The position numbers were made by a program, and so were the translations under genes. Below are positions 42,053 to 54,945 of a DNA stretch of 64,000 bases, one piece after another. Origin of the DNA: Sphaerolaimus hirsutus (lineage: Eukaryota > Nematoda > Chromadorea > Monhysterida > Sphaerolaimidae); assembly GCA_964036195.1 (NCBI GenBank), contig OZ038450.1, positions 4,094,701-4,158,700 on the forward strand, given 5' to 3'. A model generated the notes under the pieces. That model searched no databases and was not told the DNA's origin. It saw only the letters and a list, made by a program, of their open reading frames with translations. Each line of letters opens with the position of its first letter. The stretch's first letter is position 1.

Positions 42053-42423
42053 AATATTTCAAGGAAAACGTTGTATTTCTGAGAAAAGGCAGTGACATTC
42101 ACATAAACTACTACTCGAGTGTACATACGCGCCGCGACAACATAAATTTTTTTTAAATGCCTATGACTTTTGAGCGACAAGCACAAACTATGTGAAACTT
42201 GGCATGAGTGTACACTCAAGTATGCACGCTTCACTGCTTTTTCTCACTAATACGAAACTTTTTCCTGAAATATGAAACTTAGGAAACTTTTTACCGTCAA
42301 ATTTTTCCTGCAAACGCCGCCTAAATTTGTATAACTAAAATTGCAGAGATAGGGTTCGCTTCGGCAGAAATTTTTCAACGGCATCGATACATTCTCTCCG
42401 AACCTCACGAACAAAAATGCAAT

Positions 42424-45400
42424 CTACAGGCAGTCCATCGCAGGCGTCACTTCGTTTTTATCGCGGTTTTCAGTGATCAGCTCAGATCGCACCTCACTGC
42501 TCACTTTTTTAATGGCACCATCAATTGCTGACATGAGATCAAGCCTATCGAGGCACAATTTGCGGCAGCCCTGAAATTTGGGGCCAGAAATCAAACTTCG
42601 ATCAAAAATTAGTGGGTTTTAAAAATGAAAGACCAACATTTAATAATTCTGTCTTTGAAAGATCCGGTGGAATAATCACAATTCCACTCGAAAGTCTCTC
42701 AATCCAAGAAATTAATGATGCGTGGCTATCAGCACCTGAAAGCACGAAGAACAAATACAATACAGTCCACTAGTTGACACCATAGATGTTAAAACGTATT
42801 TACGTTTACTCAGGGACGTAGCCAGGATTTTTGAGCGGGGGGCGGATTGTATACGGACAAGGACGTATCCAGGGGGGGGCGGGGGGGGGGGGGGCTGCAG
42901 CCCCCCCCGCTCCCGGGGTGAGACCTAAAAAATCCCGGGAAAAGCAACTTTTCCTATACATTTTTCATGGTAGGTGCAAAAAATTTCGCGCGCTGGCGCG
43001 TGACCTCCCCTCCAACACATAATTGTCAGCGGATCGGTCCCCGGTGACACAAATCCATGAAATTGTGTGCCCTTCGCTGTGTATGAACGTGTATTTCATA
43101 CATATACAGCGGTTTCTGGCGCTGGCGCCAGCGCCAATGGCGCCATGGCGTGGCGCCTATGAATGGCGCCAGCGCCATGGCGCCATTCCGTCACTATGTA
43201 GGCGAAATTTCAAGGGGGGGGGGGGGGCTGAGCCCCCCCCCGTTCGCCGGGCTCCGTAAACAAGCAGCCCCCCCCGCTCGAAAATCCTGGATACGTCCCT
43301 GTATACGGAGCCCGGCGAACGGGGGGGGCGGCGCCCCCACCCCCTAAAATTTTACCCCTGTTGTAGGGGAATGGCGCCATGGCGCTGGCGCCATTCGTAG
43401 GCGCCACGCCATGGCGGCACTGGCGTTGGCATTGGCGCCAAAACAACAGTATACGTCTGTATTTTACAGACATATACAGCGACATGGACAGAAATTGAGT
43501 CCATTTTCACTGGCTTTTAGGCCGCGGAGACTGGTCAGCCAAAAAGATATGTTGTGAAGGGAGAATGCGCGCTTGCGCGCAAAATTTTTTCAAACTGTCG
43601 ACAAAATCGTTGTCTGAAAGTGCCATTTCTGGCACATTTTTTGGTCCGGCCCGGGAAGGGGGGGGGGGGGCGGCCGCCCCCCCCCCTGGCTACGTCCTTG
43701 CGTTTACTCGATAAATCCGTATACTCGAGTACTGCGTAAATACGTTTATAGCAGAGTTGTTAAAATACCGTTATTTTTGGAAAGCGTAAGCGTAAATACA
43801 CTTTCCAAATTTTGAGTATGGATACAGAAAGCGTAAGGTATTTTTAAAATACCTAGGAAAGCGTAAAAAAAGCGTAAGCGTAAAAACTTTAAGACGATTT
43901 TTCTCAGTGAATTCTTCCGAAATCAAGCTCTCAGCAATATTTTTCAGACGTCCACTTGGTAGCCTGCCCTTAGATGCTGATAGCAATTCATTGTCAATGA
44001 CACTTATTAAGTCATATTCATTTTCTAACTCATGCTGTTGACAACGACAACATCGTCGTCGGAATCCATTTTTGACCCCAAAATTTCTAATCTAAAGCCA
44101 CGACACAGTGTTATCATGACATTCATATTGCGACACAATTTGTACATGTGTCGCTATTTCCAGTGCAATACTGCACAGTGCACACATACTCATCTTATTT
44201 TGGTACGCAGTTTTGTTCACTTTTTTTCCGTGGTTTGCCACTTTTTCAAAAGTGTAAAACCGGACCATGTGAAAAGCTTTTTTAAGCTTTTAGTACCCGG
44301 GTATTTCGGCCGGGAAAGCGTAATAAGGCGTAAGGGTATTTTATGAAAGCGTAAGCGTAAGTATAAATACCCATTTACCCGGGTATTTCGGGTATGCGTA
44401 AATACGCTTTCGCAACTCTGGTTTATAGTTCCCTCCGAAAAAATACCAGAACTCACTTACTCGCGTACTGTTTGAAAGTACGCTAGTACCTAAAACGTAT
44501 TTCGGGTAGGTTTTTATATCAGATTTTTCAAGGCATACAATGGGAAAAACATAAAAAATAGGGGAAAATGGTAAAAATTTCGTATATAAGCAAATATATA
44601 GTCAAGAATGGCTGAAAATTGGCAAAAAGCAGATTAACTGTGAATTTGAAGGTTTAAATGGACAAAAGTATGAAAATTAGTAATTTTGGGAGACAATTGT
44701 AGCAAAATTTCGCTAAAATACTCACTTTTACGTTTTCCAGATAAAAAGTATTTTACTCACGTTTACTCACGAGTAAAAGTAAAAAGATTTTAAACGTTAA
44801 AACTTAACGAGAAAATTAATGTTTTCTGTACTAAGGGGCGAGTAGACAATACATACTGTACCTATTCCTTGACTTTAAAAAAAGTTTGTACTTTGTACTT
44901 TTAACTACTGTGGTTGACACCGGAGTAAATTAAGCATACTCGTCAACTTAACCTATTCACCGCATTTCAGTTGACAGCCGCTTCATTGTCAACTGAAACC
45001 ACACACCAAATACGAATATGTACATTATACAAACCTTGAGCCAGCTCATAAGAAATCCATCGGTGAACTGAGCTGATAAAATCATCACCGGAACCAGACA
45101 TTCCCGCGGCTAAAACGTCGCTTTGCAGTCGTCCCGAGAGATCCGCACTCCTAAATTGACAGAAAAGGCCCTTTATAAAGATATGGGTTGAGACGAGTTT
45201 TACTGACAGTAACTAAGTGAAGACACGATTTCAAAACGGAGGTTTGACGTCTAGTACTAAAAATAGCTGAAATACAGTATTTCCTCGAAATACACCCCTC
45301 AAAATGGACACCATGAACTGATAAACCCCCCCTCGAAATACCCCCCCCCCAAAATTTAGTGTATAGAGAACGTAAATGACAAAGGCTGCGGTTTGTCATC

Positions 45401-48400
45401 TGGGTAATGCAAAACACACGTTAAAAACGATGACTCTGTTATGTGAGAACAGTGATTATACGTCTACACACTTATACAAGTCTTTAGAGTCTTATAAATG
45501 GCGATTTTTGTTGCATTTTCGACGTCTGCGTACGTTTCAGACGACAATTTAGTACTTGGTTTTCAAAAAATTTCTGGCGAAATAATAACCCCCCCCCCTC
45601 GTTTAACCCCCTCAAAATTCTCACTCTGAAAAAATAACCCCCCCGGGGGTATTTCGAGGAAATACGGTACTCAGTTACCTAGACACATGAACTAGTGAAT
45701 TTATGGGTGAAAATCTATAAAAAGGTACTAAAAATAGCGAAAAATTTTGAGCGTTAATTGGGGTATAGTTTCTCAAAAATCGCTCCAGATAGGTAGATAG
45801 TAGCCTTTTTTTCCATTTTGCCATTTACTTGCTTCTTAGTGTTCTGAATTCTGGCGGCAAATAACTATTTATGTATATTCGACGCGTCGAAGAGTGATTT
45901 GACGATTTGGCCCAGTAAACAACCTTTCACACGATTCCAGTCCACCCTGTGTTTCAGGCGAGCGCCAGGCGTCACTCAAACTGGCGTCAACTCTCAAAAG
46001 ACACCAGCACTGTCTGCGGGCGTCGTAAGCGAATTGTTTTCCGTCAGATCTGCATATCGATACACTGCCGCCGGGGGAAATCGAACATGATGTTATGCTG
46101 TGCGCGCCTGCAACAAATGAATTTGAACGATAACTTTTTTGGATAGTTGCCAAATCACACTTATGGAAGGTACCTGACAAAAGTGACGCCAACGATACGA
46201 ATGGAACCAGCGTTTTGCATTTCACTGCATCTCTGCAATTGAAAAATACCACAATCACACAAAATATTCAGCATGCATGAAGACAAAATAAAAAGGTACA
46301 TGGTTACTAGTGATGGAATGGCGTCATGGCGGAATCGGTGTCATACTTCGGTCGCCCCGGGCGCTAGGCGCCATTTTTCCATCACAAATACACGCACACG
46401 TCGAATCAAGAAAACGCACACCGCGAAGCACTGGGCATTCTCCAGGACCACCAAAATCCGGCCTACTCTATCACACTTCAACACGGCCACCTTGCCGTTG
46501 AGGCACAGCGGCGCGTCCAACACCAAACCGCATCTGGTCCGCCACGCGTACAGCGTGTCCACGTTATCGCCGTCGTGCCGCACCGCCGCGGCGACGCAAG
46601 CCGGCGACGCGGCGACAGTTTTCACGCAGCTGTTTTTTATAACGTGCCGCCACCGGTGCGCAGCGGCGGCGCCCAGGTGCAGCGCGGCCGCGTCTCTGGG
46701 CAGTTCGACTGCTACGGCGCAGTTGCGGGCGGAGTCGTTGCTGCCCGAGGCCACGCCGCCGTCCTGGAAGAGTGCGGCCGTTGAGTAAGCCATGTATTGA
46801 AAATGGATGCCACGCAAAATTACAAATGTATGTATGTATAATGAATACATACATCGTAAATATTATGAGTACTGTGTAAGCGAGCGCCTACGTTTGCAGA
46901 TGCAAAATCAGCCACTTATGTCAATATTAAAAAAATTGCTGAGCAACGAAGAAATTGCGCACAACCGCTAAAAGACTGCCCAACATTCTCAGAGATAAGT
47001 ACACTAGAAAAATCAAACTGACAGGTAATTTCACTCTCAACACAATTTTCACAAGTTTGCCCGCTAGTTGATCGACCGAAACAGACGCTGAACCATCAGC
47101 CGCGTCGGCGGCCAGAAAAATCTGTATCGGCGCGGCCGTGGGCGCCAAAGCGGCAGTTTCTGATGACGCCTGTTTTGGGGTGACTCATCTTTTGCTGGCG
47201 CTGTGCCATTACGCATGTAAACCCATTACACATGTAGAACCGGCACGCATTTAATAATACAAGGCACGCTGAAAATAGACAATAAAACACATGACCTAGT
47301 GATTTTAAGCTGAAATTCCATTAAAAGGTGTGAAAATTAGCGATATTGATTGAAAATTAGTGTAGAATTGCTCAAAAGCGCTCCAGATAGCCACATAGAT
47401 AGACAATTTGCGGGGGGCTGTTTAGGGGAAAGTAACCAAAAAATTGCCTCTGGTATAGATACCTGGGCAGTTTGGGGTGGGGTTGCCCGCTCCCTTTCTG
47501 ACCCCTGCGGGGTCTATAATGGGTCTACATGCGTAATAGGCCTGACCCTCTTTGGCCTACGTCTGTCATAAATATCCGAAAAGTTGTGTCTCACCTGCTT
47601 TGAGGTACCGGGCAATTGCGAGTGTTCAATTTCTGGCTGTCTATCCACAATCACTGTGGCAATTTTCGGTTTTTCGGTAACTGGTGCGGCGTTGGCCGAA
47701 TTTGGGTGGGTGGTATCTGAATCCAATTGCAGTTTCGACGGTGTACCACCACGGGATGATACTAAAACGTGTAATATATTTATAAAGGTACAAATTTGGG
47801 TAATGATGGAAAGACGTTTTTTCTTCTTCAACGACCTGTTTAAATAACGGCCTCGATGGTCGGGTTAAAAAAACTTTTTTGGAACCTTTAAAACCCCCCG
47901 GCAATCCCTATTTCTGGGTTCAGTACTTGTTATGTATCCTAAAATGTTCCAAATTTTCACCCTCACCTATTCAAAATTACGGAATGTGTAATTATACGTC
48001 GTACAGACATTTACAAACAGTTACTTAAATACCCCCAGGGTATATCTACAAAGAAACTCTGAGATAACACCCGTAGAAGCAGACTTCTACAGAATTTCAC
48101 TTGTAAATCACACACCATCGGGTTGCTGTTTGACTGGCGTCATAGAGCCCAGAAAAATCGGCTGTATACGTCGCTTTCCGCTTTTCAGACGCGTTTCTGT
48201 CTGCTTTTGCTGCACCCCGGGTGCCGTCTAAAAATAGGTGACGCCATCAACGAAAGTTATAAAATTGGCTCAAATTAATCGAAAATTTACCTCCATCGGC
48301 GCCGGAACCACCTGCGGAGCAGTTTTTTCCGCATTTTGATCAGTGCCGCTGGCATTTTCCACTTCAATGTTATTTTGCACGAAAGTGGTAATTTTCGGTT

Positions 48401-51400
48401 TAACCGCATCAACCACTTTAGGATTTTCCGCCGTTTTCACTTTTTCCGGTGATTTTTCCGCCGCCGCAAAATTCGTCGGGCCAGCCAACATGGCGTCGAC
48501 TAAAATATTGGCGTCGCAGCTGTCAGTGGCGCTTGGATCGCATCCAACTGGCAGGTTGTTGCCGCCCGGTTTGAGATGGCAGCTACCCTGTATTTATTTT
48601 TGTGGAATTTATTTACAATTTTTGGGGAAAAGCGAGAAAATATCTCCTGAAAAAAGAAAAATCTGACTTACGTTGACCATTGGCTGAACGCAGAAGCGCC
48701 GCTGCTGCACTGCTAGCCACGAGCGACTGGTCTTCTCATCGTAAGAAGAACGCAGACATTCAGCCTACAAAGTATAAATATATTTATGATTGTAAACGGT
48801 GTAAAAATTTATGTCACGCGTGATGGAACAGTCTTAAAATGAACTCTTAAAGGAATGAAGAAAAGCAAATCGTTTCGGCTGCTGTTTTAAAAAAAATTAC
48901 CTTTTTAAACCTCTTAATTTTTTTTAAAAACTGAAACCCCGCCCATAGGCCACATCACCAAAGCACGCAACCTTCGAACGTGAATCGAACGAAACCAAAC
49001 GTGAACAAACAAACCATCGCCTCATCACCCAGCGGCAGCCCCAGCGACTCTGGCAGCCTCACAATGGCCACGGCGCCCTGTTTACTGCACGCAAAAAGCA
49101 CCCTGCCAGCGCAATGCCACGCCAAATCATAGGTGATCGTGTTGAACACCTCCTCGAGCACGAGCAGGGGCCTGCGCACGCTGGGCACCCCCTTCCAAAT
49201 GGACAGACTCTGGTCCTTGCCCGCCAATGCGAGCAGGGAAATTGGGGGTCGTTCGGCGGTTAGCGAGGGGAATAGACGCGGCGAGAAACGCTGAGTGGGC
49301 GGAGTTTAAGCGTGAAATGAGTAGTTTTTGGACTATATGGGTGAGGCGTTTATTTAGGTACCAATTCCGCAAGTGGATAAGTGGATAGAATGATTTAAAT
49401 GCAGTTTATTAACCGTCTAGCGACATGTGAACTCCAGTGTTTCCAAACAATGTTAACTATGCTTATGTGTCACTTGTAATTTCCAAAAACAAAACCCCAA
49501 CTGATTTTTCACTTGTACCGCTTTTAACTAATTTCCCTACCCGCTCCACTGCAGTAACCATAAAAAAAATACCCACCAAAAATACTCACAGCCACAATTA
49601 GGGCCCTTCTGTGCCCTACAAAGTCCCTGGCATGCGCCCACACACTTCTCCTGATAATCTGCGCCGTGGGCGCGCCATTATTCATGCAATTCACGGCCAC
49701 CAAAATGGATCCGTCGGGCGACCAGCCGGGCCGCGACATTGACGTGCTGTGGACTGACTGTGGAGGGGGATTTTTTGCATTTTTTTGGTTACTAGTGTTC
49801 TTTTGTTAAGTTCATCTCAGGGCTATCTTGAATTTTGACCCTCCGAGTGGTTGGATAGATAGCTGAGCGCAGGGGTCTCCTAGGGGGGCTGCCCCCCCCC
49901 AAAAAAAACGGCCAGCTATCTATCTATCCCGGAGGCCGCTCAGCTATCTATCTATCCCGAGGCAAAATTTTTGGCTACTTCCCCCAAAGACCCCCCCCCC
50001 AAATCGCTCAGCTATCTATCTCTATCTGGAGTGGTTTTTGAGAAATTTTGCCCCAATTTTCGCTCAAAATCACTAATTTTCGCACCTTTTTGTAGTTTTT
50101 CACCTTCAAAATCGTGCTTTCCGGCTAAATACATGGTTATATACCTATTTTCAGCCATTTTGAAGCTACTTTTGGCTACTTTTAACTGATTATTAGCGAT
50201 TTTTTCCCCTTTCTGCTTTCTTAACCTTGAAAAAGCCTATATATTGTGCCCCCGCCAGCCCTCCCCCAGAAAAATTTTCAGCTATCTACCCCTCCGGAGG
50301 AGCGATTTGCTATCTATCCAGCCCCCGCGAGGGCCAAAATTTTGGAGACCCCTGGCTGAGCGGCCTTCGGGTTAGATAGCTGGAAAAAATTTTGGGGGGT
50401 TGGGGCAGGGTTGGGGGGGGGGGAAGGGACGTATCCAGGATTTTTGAGCGGGGGGGGGTAAATACCGTATTTCCTCGAATCACCCCCCCTTGAATTAACC
50501 CTCCCTCGAAATACCCCCAGGTGTTTTCGAGCTGAGAAAAAACTAAACCCCCCCTCGAAATAATACCCCCATCTGGAATGATATACATCATGTATGCAAT
50601 GTACATGATGTATTTATTGATGCCAATTTGCATCGCAGATACACATATAGGTAAGTTAATATGTGTACAGATGTACGTCTAAATACCTTATATGTCCCGA
50701 TATATCCTATTTACCCACGTTTATTACCAGTTTTGGGTATGAAAAAGCGTACTGTTTACTATTTTGGGGGTATTTCGAGGAAATACGGTAGGCACAAAAT
50801 CTAGTATTTTGGGGGTGAAAATCTATAAAAATTGGGATTTTGAGCGAAAATTGGGATATAGTTTCTCAAAAATCGCTCTAGATAGGTAGATAGCTGAACG
50901 ATTTGGGGAAGGGGTTAGGGGGTAGTAGCCCCAAATTTTGCCTCGGGGATAGATCGATAGCTGAGCGGCCTCAAGGATAGATAGATAGCTGGGCGGTTGG
51001 GGGGGGGGGTAACCCTCCAGCCCCGCCCATGCGAGACCCCTGGTTCTTCTACCGTATTTCTTCTAATAGAACGGCAGCCTCCAATTTAACGGCACCTCCA
51101 ATAGAACGGCAGGTAGAAATTATGTTGGGAGTGCGCCAAAACACAAAAATAGTAGAAAATGGATGGTGAGAATGTTAAAAGCATTCAAAAAGCTGTTAAA
51201 TGTCAAATTGATGCTCTTATATTAAAATATTGCTTAACCTTCATTAAAAATAAGGCTCATGTTCAAATGATAAATGTGTGAAAAAAATTGGTAGAAAAAT
51301 AAAACGGTAGCCTCCAATAGAGCGGCAGGTAAAAAAGTTGACGAAAAAATAGAACGGCGCTCTTCTATTAGAAGAAATGCGGTAGTCAACCTTCTATAGT

Positions 51401-53940
51401 CTTCTAGTTTATTTTCTATAGTCTTCTATTGTATTTTTGGTTTAAAATTTTTTTAATGAGATAGCGGCCTTGAGAATAGGTTGGGATTGGGACGATGTGG
51501 CTTTTTGATATCGATATATTCTTTTCCTGAAACTCTACTAGGGATGGCCCGGGATTTTCCAAGGTTGTTTTACTATTAGGGATATTTGTGAGCTTTTGCA
51601 AAAACGTTTTTATTCAAAAAAACAGGGTCGTGAGAAAAATTCCCCCCCCCCCAAACTAGATGTTCAATATCGATATGGACGCTCGATATCCATATTAGAT
51701 TCTCAATATCGAAAAAAATTGTCGATAACCCAAATGAAAAAACCCTCACATCTTTGAAGCACTCGTCAATTGTGCTGACGCACTGCCACGACTGCGTATG
51801 CCACACTTTAAGCGTTTTATCAGCACTTTGGGACGCCAGATACTTGCCAAGTGGGTCGAAAGCTAGCCCTTTCACGAAATCGGTGTGCCCACGCAACGTG
51901 ACCACTATTTCTGCGAAGGTTATTTCACACATGTTTATAGTGTGATGGCAAAATGTATGAAAGGCCGTTTTTTATGATTGGTTTTTACACACACTTTAGT
52001 TTTCTATCGAAAGTTCGAAAATTTGAAAACTCATAAATCATATTTGAACGCGTCTACCGGAATAACGAGTATGTCAACTACAGTTGATTGAGATCAAAAT
52101 ATGCGTTCAAAGCTGATTTAAAAGTCTTCCAAAAGAAGTCTTTAAGCCTTTCAAATTATTTGAAATTTCGGCAAAAAATCAGGTCTTAATAGGGATGGCA
52201 AGCGCTTTTTTTCAAGCGCTTTTTTTTAAAAAACGCCGCTTTTTTAAAAAAAAGCGCAAGGGTCCCAGCGCTATTTTTAATAAAAAAGGCTCTGGCAACA
52301 TTTTTAGTACTCATGCACTAGGTATTTTGCAAAAAAATTTGCGCGCAAGCGCATAATTTCACATGCAAATAGCCATTGGTGGTTGTTTTCATTGGTTTTG
52401 TAGCATTTTAGTGGCATTGCTTCTATTCCTGCATGGTATCATGTAATAATGAGTTGAGGAGATATGTCAGTGTAGTAAATAATATCCAGCCAATGTGCTT
52501 CCACTTTTCTACAGTGTGAAACATCACTGTCATGTATTAGCCATCTTTTATAGCCAAATTTAAGCACAATTCCATGCCTAACTTCACTTGCAGTCATGAA
52601 ACATTCAAAAATGGCGATATACATATATACATAATTAGTCGACATAAAATTGGATTTTTTGGCAGAAATCAGCACTTATAATGCCATCAGATGATTATAT
52701 ATGTTATACTATGGTGATATATCATCACAAGTATTGCCACTTGTCTGATATACCTGTATATATTGACTCAGGACCATATTTGGGAGCTTTTTAGGTAACG
52801 TCTTGACAATTTCTGAAAAAAAGCGAAAAAAGCGCTTTAAAAAAAAAAGCGGGGCCGTTAAAAAAAGCGCTTTTTCCATCCCTAGGTCTAAATCTTCTAG
52901 ACCGAGTAATTTCGCACCAACCCGGGAGCGCCCGAGCATCCCACACGACAATTCTGTTGTCAACGGAACAAGAGGCCAGATAAGCGCCATCGTTCGACCA
53001 GTCCAAGTGCAGCACCTCTGCGAATTATTGCGCACGTGGTTGTTAATGGTTCGATTACCTCACTGATCACGATAAAAGAATTGATTTTTAGCTGTGTGAT
53101 TCATGGCACACGACTGGGGATGGGAAAACATGGCATTTTTAATGATCCCAAATATGCTTGATTATATGCTTGATTCCCAAAACGAATCCAGTGCCCAATG
53201 TGGACACATCGAAATCTCATACCCCCAAAACGGGCCCCGTCCCAATTTGACCAGCCGAGTGCGCCCTCAAAGTGTGTTCCGAGCGCCAGTGCTCACATGG
53301 CGCCTCGTCGCCGCCAAGAGAATCGCTGGCTTGCAGTTCGGCTACAAATTCAAAGACCGAAATGTTGGCGGCTGGGCCGGCGCTCGCGAAACGACTCCCG
53401 TCGCTCGACCAGCGCACTATGTTCACGCAGTCTGAGAGTGGTTACCTATATTTATATGGTGTTATTTGTTTTTGATTGATATCTTTTTATTTCAGTTTAT
53501 TTTTGATTTTATTCGACTTCAGGTTAATTCCAGCGCTGACTTTTCCTTACTCATGGTGGTGTTTTCAATGTTTCACAAGCTTTGTTGCAAGTTCGCAATT
53601 TATAATTATTCTATTTAATAAAAACTAAATATTTTGCTATTTTGCTATTTTTTAATTCAATAAAAGTAATAACTTTCCCGTCGGAACTTACCCCAAACAC
53701 TCAAATCGAGACAATCCTCAGTCACTACCTAATAAATTTCAATAAACCTCTTACCTTCAAACTCGAAACTGCAAATGCGCCGGACATCAGTCCTCAAATT
53801 TTCTTTATCGCCCAAATCGGCATTATGCACAAACGAAGCTACGTTCCACATTTGTACGATGCCAGCATTGTGATCGCCCTGACCGCCGGTTAACAACTTT
53901 GATTGAGACGGGTGGCAGTCCAGCGAATAAATGGGGCCGC
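42424..53940 (-). CDS. HIRA: HIRA, histone H3.3 chaperone subunit
   Basis: Seventeen phase-consistent exons: 53940-53755, 53431-53252, 53017-52922, 51910-51750, 49757-49590, 49290-49015, 48764-48672, 48587-48291, 48227-48116, 47761-47595, 47169-47035, 46763-46420, 46232-46174, 46107-45924, 45150-45035, 42735-42638 and 42570-42424 (TAG). About 940 aa plus a missing N-terminus of roughly 12 residues. The WD40 propeller: GGPIYSLDCHPSQSKLLTGG, NIVRWSSDGSRFASAG, LASCSVDNRIVVWDA, LRGHTDFVKGLAFDPLGKYL, MNNGAPTAQII, and GKDQSLSIW. The B domain that binds ASF1 is in exon 48227-48116 (TETRLKSGKRRIQPIF). The C-terminal HIRA domain follows (VAVLKCDRVGRILVV, SICRSDGKQFAYD). HIRA deposits H3.3-H4 outside S phase in the nucleus. 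Least certain: the 45924 donor. Introns hold many MITEs. Confidence 0.92.
42811..43305. mobile_element. CAGGGACGTAGCCAGG / GTATCCAGG element
   Basis: CAGGGACGTAGCCAGGATTT at 42811, then GGACGTATCCAGGGGGGGGC at 42863, mirrored by CTCGAAAATCCTGGATACG then TCCCTG at 43301. It has the GCGCCATGGCGCC blocks seen at 36530 and 43370. Two overlapping insertions of the same family are likely. Confidence 0.6.
43306..43700. mobile_element. Sister of the element at 38812-39215
   Basis: It is almost identical to 38850-39190 over long stretches (GGCGCCAAAACAACAGTATA, GACATGGACAGAAATTGAGT, GGAGACTGGTCAGCCAAAAA, GTTGTGAAGGGAGAATGCGC). It ends in CCTGGCTACGTCCTTG at 43699, the complement of the family terminus. 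Confidence 0.6.
45265..45672. mobile_element. MITE with TIR CCGTATTTCCTCGAAAT-type
   Basis: AGTATTTCCTCGAAATACAC then CCC at 45279 is mirrored by GGGGGTATTTCGAGGAAATACG at 45668. The interior includes CAGACGACAATTTAGTACTT, shared with the copy at 59200. Located in a HIRA intron. Confidence 0.6.
49862..50352. mobile_element. MITE with ends CAGGGGTCTCC ... GGAGACCCCTG
   Basis: CAGGGGTCTCCTAGGGGGG at 49870 pairs with TTTTGGAGACCCCTGG at 50353. It carries the GCTATCTATCTATCCCGGAG repeats of the family. Located in a HIRA intron. Confidence 0.6.
50464..51385. mobile_element. Two adjoining MITEs: CCGTATTTCCTCGAA and CCGTATTTCTTCTAATAGAAC
   Basis: First: ACCGTATTTCCTCGAATCAC at 50463 with TTTCGAGGAAATACGGT at 50790. 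Second: ACCGTATTTCTTCTAATAG then AACGGCAG at 51052 with GCTCTTCTATTAGAAGAAAT then GCGGT at 51384. Between them (50920-51045) is a fragment of the GGTCTCC family. In a HIRA intron. Confidence 0.6.
52190..52887. mobile_element. MITE with TIR TAGGGATGG...AAGCGCTTTTT
   Basis: AATAGGGATGGCAAGCGCTT then TTTTT at 52190 is mirrored by AAAAAAGCGCTTTTTCCATC then CCTA at 52884. It is related in design to 36150-37153 (the shared motif AAATTTGCGCGCAAGCGC is internal). In a HIRA intron. Confidence 0.65.
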
Positions 53941-54945
53941 CTGCACGAAAATGAAAGTTTGGCAGCGTGCCAAAGTGAAAATTTTCAGCTATGAACCCGG
54001 AACAAGGCTTACTACAACGAGAAGTGCCCGATCTGTGCAATTTGCAAACAAACCTTTGTGGTGTATCCAAGATGGCCGGGACACACGGAAACTGTTCTTT
54101 TCACCCATTTCAACTCTGGACGAATTTACGATGTGCCCCCGCGAGACCGCTGGCGACTGCTATAAAAGCAGAATGTTATAGGTGTGAACAGTTCTATTTT
54201 CTGCGGTATTTGTGCTCTAAAAGACCGGAAAACGATCGAAAGGAAACGGCATCACCGGGGATATCATCAGTCAAAAGGTTTGAAATTTTCTTTTTCGCGA
54301 AATGATACTGTTTTGGATACGAACATTTTATTGCAGGTGAAATAGACGAAAATATACGAAACACAATAAAACACAAGATCACGATAGGAAAGCCCGACAA
54401 TTTCGCAAATGGATAAATATGACAACCGTTTACAGTATGCGAGTAACAAGGCACTAAGATATCATAATGCTGAAAAACTACACATATTCACAATATTTAT
54501 TTACAAAGTACAATGACACAATTTCAAGAGTTTCACAATTAAATGAAGTCATCAAATTTCAATATTCAAATCAGCAGAAAACTCGTTGGCGCTCCAATGC
54601 CTGTCTTTTTACCAGCCGCATGTATCTGCGAGATGTTTAGTAAATCTACCTATATGTTTCTACAAAAAATGGTGAAATATAATAATGGCACTGGCGCCGT
54701 TTAAACGTGCCTGGCGCACTGTTTGTGTGGCGCTGTTTTTACTGGCACTATCGCTTTTTCACAAAGAGCAAAGCAATTTGCAAATGAAATGAAACGTGTT
54801 GGCGCCATTTGACTGCGATTTACGGCGTGAATGGAGGTGGCAATTTACGGCGGTGGCGCCATTTTTGTGAGAATTGGTGCCCTGTTTTTTAGTCAAGTTT
54901 ACATTAAAGTACCCTCTCCTCAACTATTCATGCCGTGCTACCAAA

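Larger units (their letters stand above)
42736..45034 (-). other. HIRA penultimate-stage intron filled with MITEs
   Basis: 2.3 kb between HIRA exons 45150-45035 and 42735-42638. It contains the CAGGGACGTAGCCAGG elements at 42811-43305 and 43300-43700 and the AGAGTTGTTAAAA element at 43745-44420. No exon or nested gene was seen. Confidence 0.6.

Noticed and set aside
42831-43739. Gly/Pro/Arg-rich frames on both strands
   Set aside because: They translate G- and C-run MITE sequence repeated elsewhere in the window; no coding signal.
46310-46854. Several long frames on both strands over GC-rich sequence
   Set aside because: They are shadows of HIRA exon 46763-46420, which matches the family in a single frame.
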